The translations under genes and the position numbers were made by a program. Below the pieces are notes generated by a model that made no database searches, was not told the DNA's origin, and worked only from the letters and a program-made list of their open reading frames with translations. From Chromatiales bacterium (GTDB lineage Bacteria > Pseudomonadota > Gammaproteobacteria > Steroidobacterales > Woeseiaceae), in contig SHLT01000017.1 in the NCBI GenBank assembly GCA_004282875.1, positions 1 to 36,606 on the forward strand: DNA of 36,606 bases, in the 5' to 3' direction. Shown here in pieces: positions 34,973 to 36,606 of this stretch (position 1 is the first letter of the stretch; each line of letters opens with the position of its first letter).

Positions 34973-35764
34973 GTGCAGATTCGTGACCACCACCAGCGTG
35001 CCATCGAGCGGCTGGCCGACTCGTACCGCGACGACCCGTGTTTTCGCGGCCTGATCATCGGTGGCTCGGTTGCCAAGGGGTACGCTCGCGCCGACTCGGA
35101 CGTAGACTTCCTTATCATTGCGACTGATGAGGAGTTCGAGCGGCGCTGGCAGACACGGGACCTGTTTATCAACCGGACCGACCTCTGCGACTACGAGGGT
35201 GGCTTCGTCGACGGCAAGATCGTCAATCTCGCCTACCTCGAGGAACTGGCTGACAAGGGTAACGAACCATCCCGGGCCGCGTTCCTGGGCGCGTTCGCCG
35301 CTTACTCGCATATTCCGGATCTCGATGCCCTGCTGCAACGCATCCCCGTCTATCCCGAAGCCGGGCACGATGAGCGCATTCGCGCCTTCTATTGCATGGC
35401 CTTCATGCAGCACTGGTTGATGCACGAAGCCGAGCGCCACGGTAACCGCTACACGATGACGCGCGCCGCCAGCCAGCTCGCGTTGTTTGCGGGCCGCCTG
35501 ATCCTCGCGCACAACCGCAGGCTCTTCCCGTATCACAAGTGGCTGCCGGTAAGCCTGGAGTCGGTCCCAGACAAGCCCGGCGAGCTGATGGCGTGCTTCG
35601 ACCGCTTGCTCAGCGAGCCCTGTGGCGACCACGCCACGGCCTTGTTCGAAACGGTTCGGGATTTCCAGGACTGGGGCGTCAGCGACCTGGAGGCGTACAC
35701 CTGGTTCATGACCGACGTGGAATGGAGCTGGATGCACGACAGAGCGCCGATCGAGGACTGGTAG
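34973..35764 (+). CDS. Nucleotidyltransferase-domain protein
   Basis: 263 residues starting at a GTG (34973) with GAAAGG 6 bases upstream. The frame is open upstream to 34868 but that part lies inside the cytochrome gene and the GTG gives a sensible N terminus. The N-terminal domain has the Pol-beta-like nucleotidyltransferase signature IGGSVAKGYARADSDVDFLI: G31/S32 and the metal aspartates D43 and D45. The C-terminal helical part ends in TDVEWSWMHDRAP. It may modify a small molecule or protein, or be part of a toxin/antitoxin-like pair; no partner gene (such as HEPN) is seen next to it. It is read with the cytochrome gene on the same strand and converges with the antiporter. Confidence 0.82.
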   Translation: MQIRDHHQRAIERLADSYRDDPCFRGLIIGGSVAKGYARADSDVDFLIIATDEEFERRWQTRDLFINRTDLCDYEGGFVDGKIVNLAYLEELADKGNEPSRAAFLGAFAAYSHIPDLDALLQRIPVYPEAGHDERIRAFYCMAFMQHWLMHEAERHGNRYTMTRAASQLALFAGRLILAHNRRLFPYHKWLPVSLESVPDKPGELMACFDRLLSEPCGDHATALFETVRDFQDWGVSDLEAYTWFMTDVEWSWMHDRAPIEDW

Positions 35765-35796
35765 GCGTTGTGTTCGGGCCCAACCGGCCCTGCTCC

Positions 35797-36606
35797 CTAG
35801 CCGACCAGCCCGACCAGCAGGAACCCGATGGCCGCAATACCCGCGGCCAGCAGCGCATAAGGCAGCTGTGTGCGCACGTGTTCGATGTGGTCGGAGGCAG
35901 AAGCCATCGAGGCCAGCACCGTGGTGTCGCTGATGGGTGAAGCGTGGTCGCCGAAAATCGCGCCCGAGATAGCAGCAGCCAGCATCAGCGACGGGGAAAG
36001 TCCCAGTGCAAGAGCGATGGGCATCGCTATCGGGATCATGATCGCGAATGTCCCCCAGCTCGAGCCCACCGAAAACGCGATGAACGCCGACACCAGGAAG
36101 ATCATTGGCGCCAGCAGTACCGGGTGGATATTACCCCGCACGGCATTCGCGACGTAGGTGCCCGTGCCGAGTTCCTGGGCAACATCGCCGAGCGCCAGCG
36201 CCAGTAACAGGATGATGGCGATGGGCAACAGGTCGCCCGCACCCTTCATGAATACTTGCATGAGTTCGGCAACCGAACAGTAGCCCTTAAACAGCGTCAT
36301 CACCCAGGCAACGGCGATCGCCATACAGACCGACCACAACACGGCCACCGAGCCGGAGCCATTGATGATGTTCCCGTCACCAGTGATATAGAGTGACACA
36401 GGCATCATGGCAACCATGGCGAGAATCGGCAGCACCATCAGCCAGGCGGATGGAATATGTGCTTCATCGTCAACCTTGTGCTCAGCGGACACATCGACCA
36501 GCGGTATGGCACCCGGCCACAAGACCTCCCCGCCCTGCGTCCTCGCCTCGGCCTTTTTCATCGGGCCGATATTGATGTTCTTCCAGATGACGAGGCCCGC
36601 CAGCAG
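35797..36606 (-). CDS. Na+/H+ antiporter, NhaC family, partial (5' end outside window)
   Basis: Only the C-terminal 270 residues are visible; the frame is open through the right edge, so the gene starts outside the window. At least six hydrophobic segments are present. The stretch SSWGTFAIMIPIAMPIA and the conserved GAIFGDHASPISDTTVLASMASASDH are hallmarks of the NhaC/DUF (MleN-like) antiporter family, with D and H residues that are expected to take part in ion exchange. The loop around residue 30 of the visible part (EHKVDDEAHIPSAW) is cytoplasmic or periplasmic. It converges with the nucleotidyltransferase gene. Confidence 0.88.
   Translation of the reverse strand: MLAGLVIWKNINIGPMKKAEARTQGGEVLWPGAIPLVDVSAEHKVDDEAHIPSAWLMVLPILAMVAMMPVSLYITGDGNIINGSGSVAVLWSVCMAIAVAWVMTLFKGYCSVAELMQVFMKGAGDLLPIAIILLLALALGDVAQELGTGTYVANAVRGNIHPVLLAPMIFLVSAFIAFSVGSSWGTFAIMIPIAMPIALALGLSPSLMLAAAISGAIFGDHASPISDTTVLASMASASDHIEHVRTQLPYALLAAGIAAIGFLLVGLVG

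Noticed and set aside
35775-35789. GGGCC-CAACC-GGCCC hairpin between convergent genes
   Set aside because: Only 5-bp stem and no T tract on either strand, so not called a terminator.

Overview
The window reads as one continuous piece of bacterial chromosome, densely coded and GC-rich. The FadB/FadA/FadH and FabR-type proteins closely resemble those of Gammaproteobacteria. Aspartate dehydrogenase with NadA, a complete set of kynurenine enzymes, a DUF1800/DUF1501 pair and an exported catalase-peroxidase suggest an aerobic, environmental (possibly marine) gammaproteobacterium; the genus cannot be told from sequence alone. I see no tRNA, rRNA, CRISPR array, insertion sequence or phage gene. Both ends cut genes: a C-terminal fragment of a membrane protein on the left and the 3' part of an NhaC-type antiporter on the right.

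Region 1 (1-8562) is a lipid module. A FabR-type TetR repressor diverges from fadE-like, fadB, fadA and fadH genes that lie head to tail. A perfect 7+2+7 palindrome of FabR type lies between them, just downstream of a plausible promoter. Region 2 (8576-11015) is a divergent pair, a DapA-family aldolase/lyase and an aldehyde dehydrogenase, whose start codons are only 25 bp apart and may be read as leaderless mRNAs.

Region 3 (11021-18057) is the most interesting part. On the minus strand lie nadA, nadX, 3-hydroxyanthranilate dioxygenase, kynureninase, kynurenine 3-monooxygenase and tryptophan 2,3-dioxygenase. These enzymes feed quinolinate, the NAD precursor, from both aspartate and tryptophan. 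Divergent from nadA is a Nudix-winged-helix regulator of the NrtR/NadQ type with a decayed Nudix motif. Two similar palindromes, 29 bp apart, lie between nadA and the regulator. Kynurenine formamidase, nadC and aminocarboxymuconate-semialdehyde decarboxylase are not in the window.

Region 4 (18086-27897) holds a metallo-beta-lactamase/beta-CASP RNase and several exported proteins: a dienelactone hydrolase with a Tat-like N terminus, a DUF1501 (Tat) and DUF1800 pair, a catalase-peroxidase with a signal peptide and strong terminator, and a DUF5916 outer-membrane-type protein. Region 5 (27902-34399) is a minus-strand run encoding a complete tripartite RND efflux pump followed by an FAH-family hydrolase. 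Region 6 (34477-36606) has a cytochrome c'-like protein, a minimal nucleotidyltransferase and the truncated antiporter. No stretch longer than 300 bases lacks a gene; the largest gap (25457-25692) lies between katG and the DUF5916 gene.
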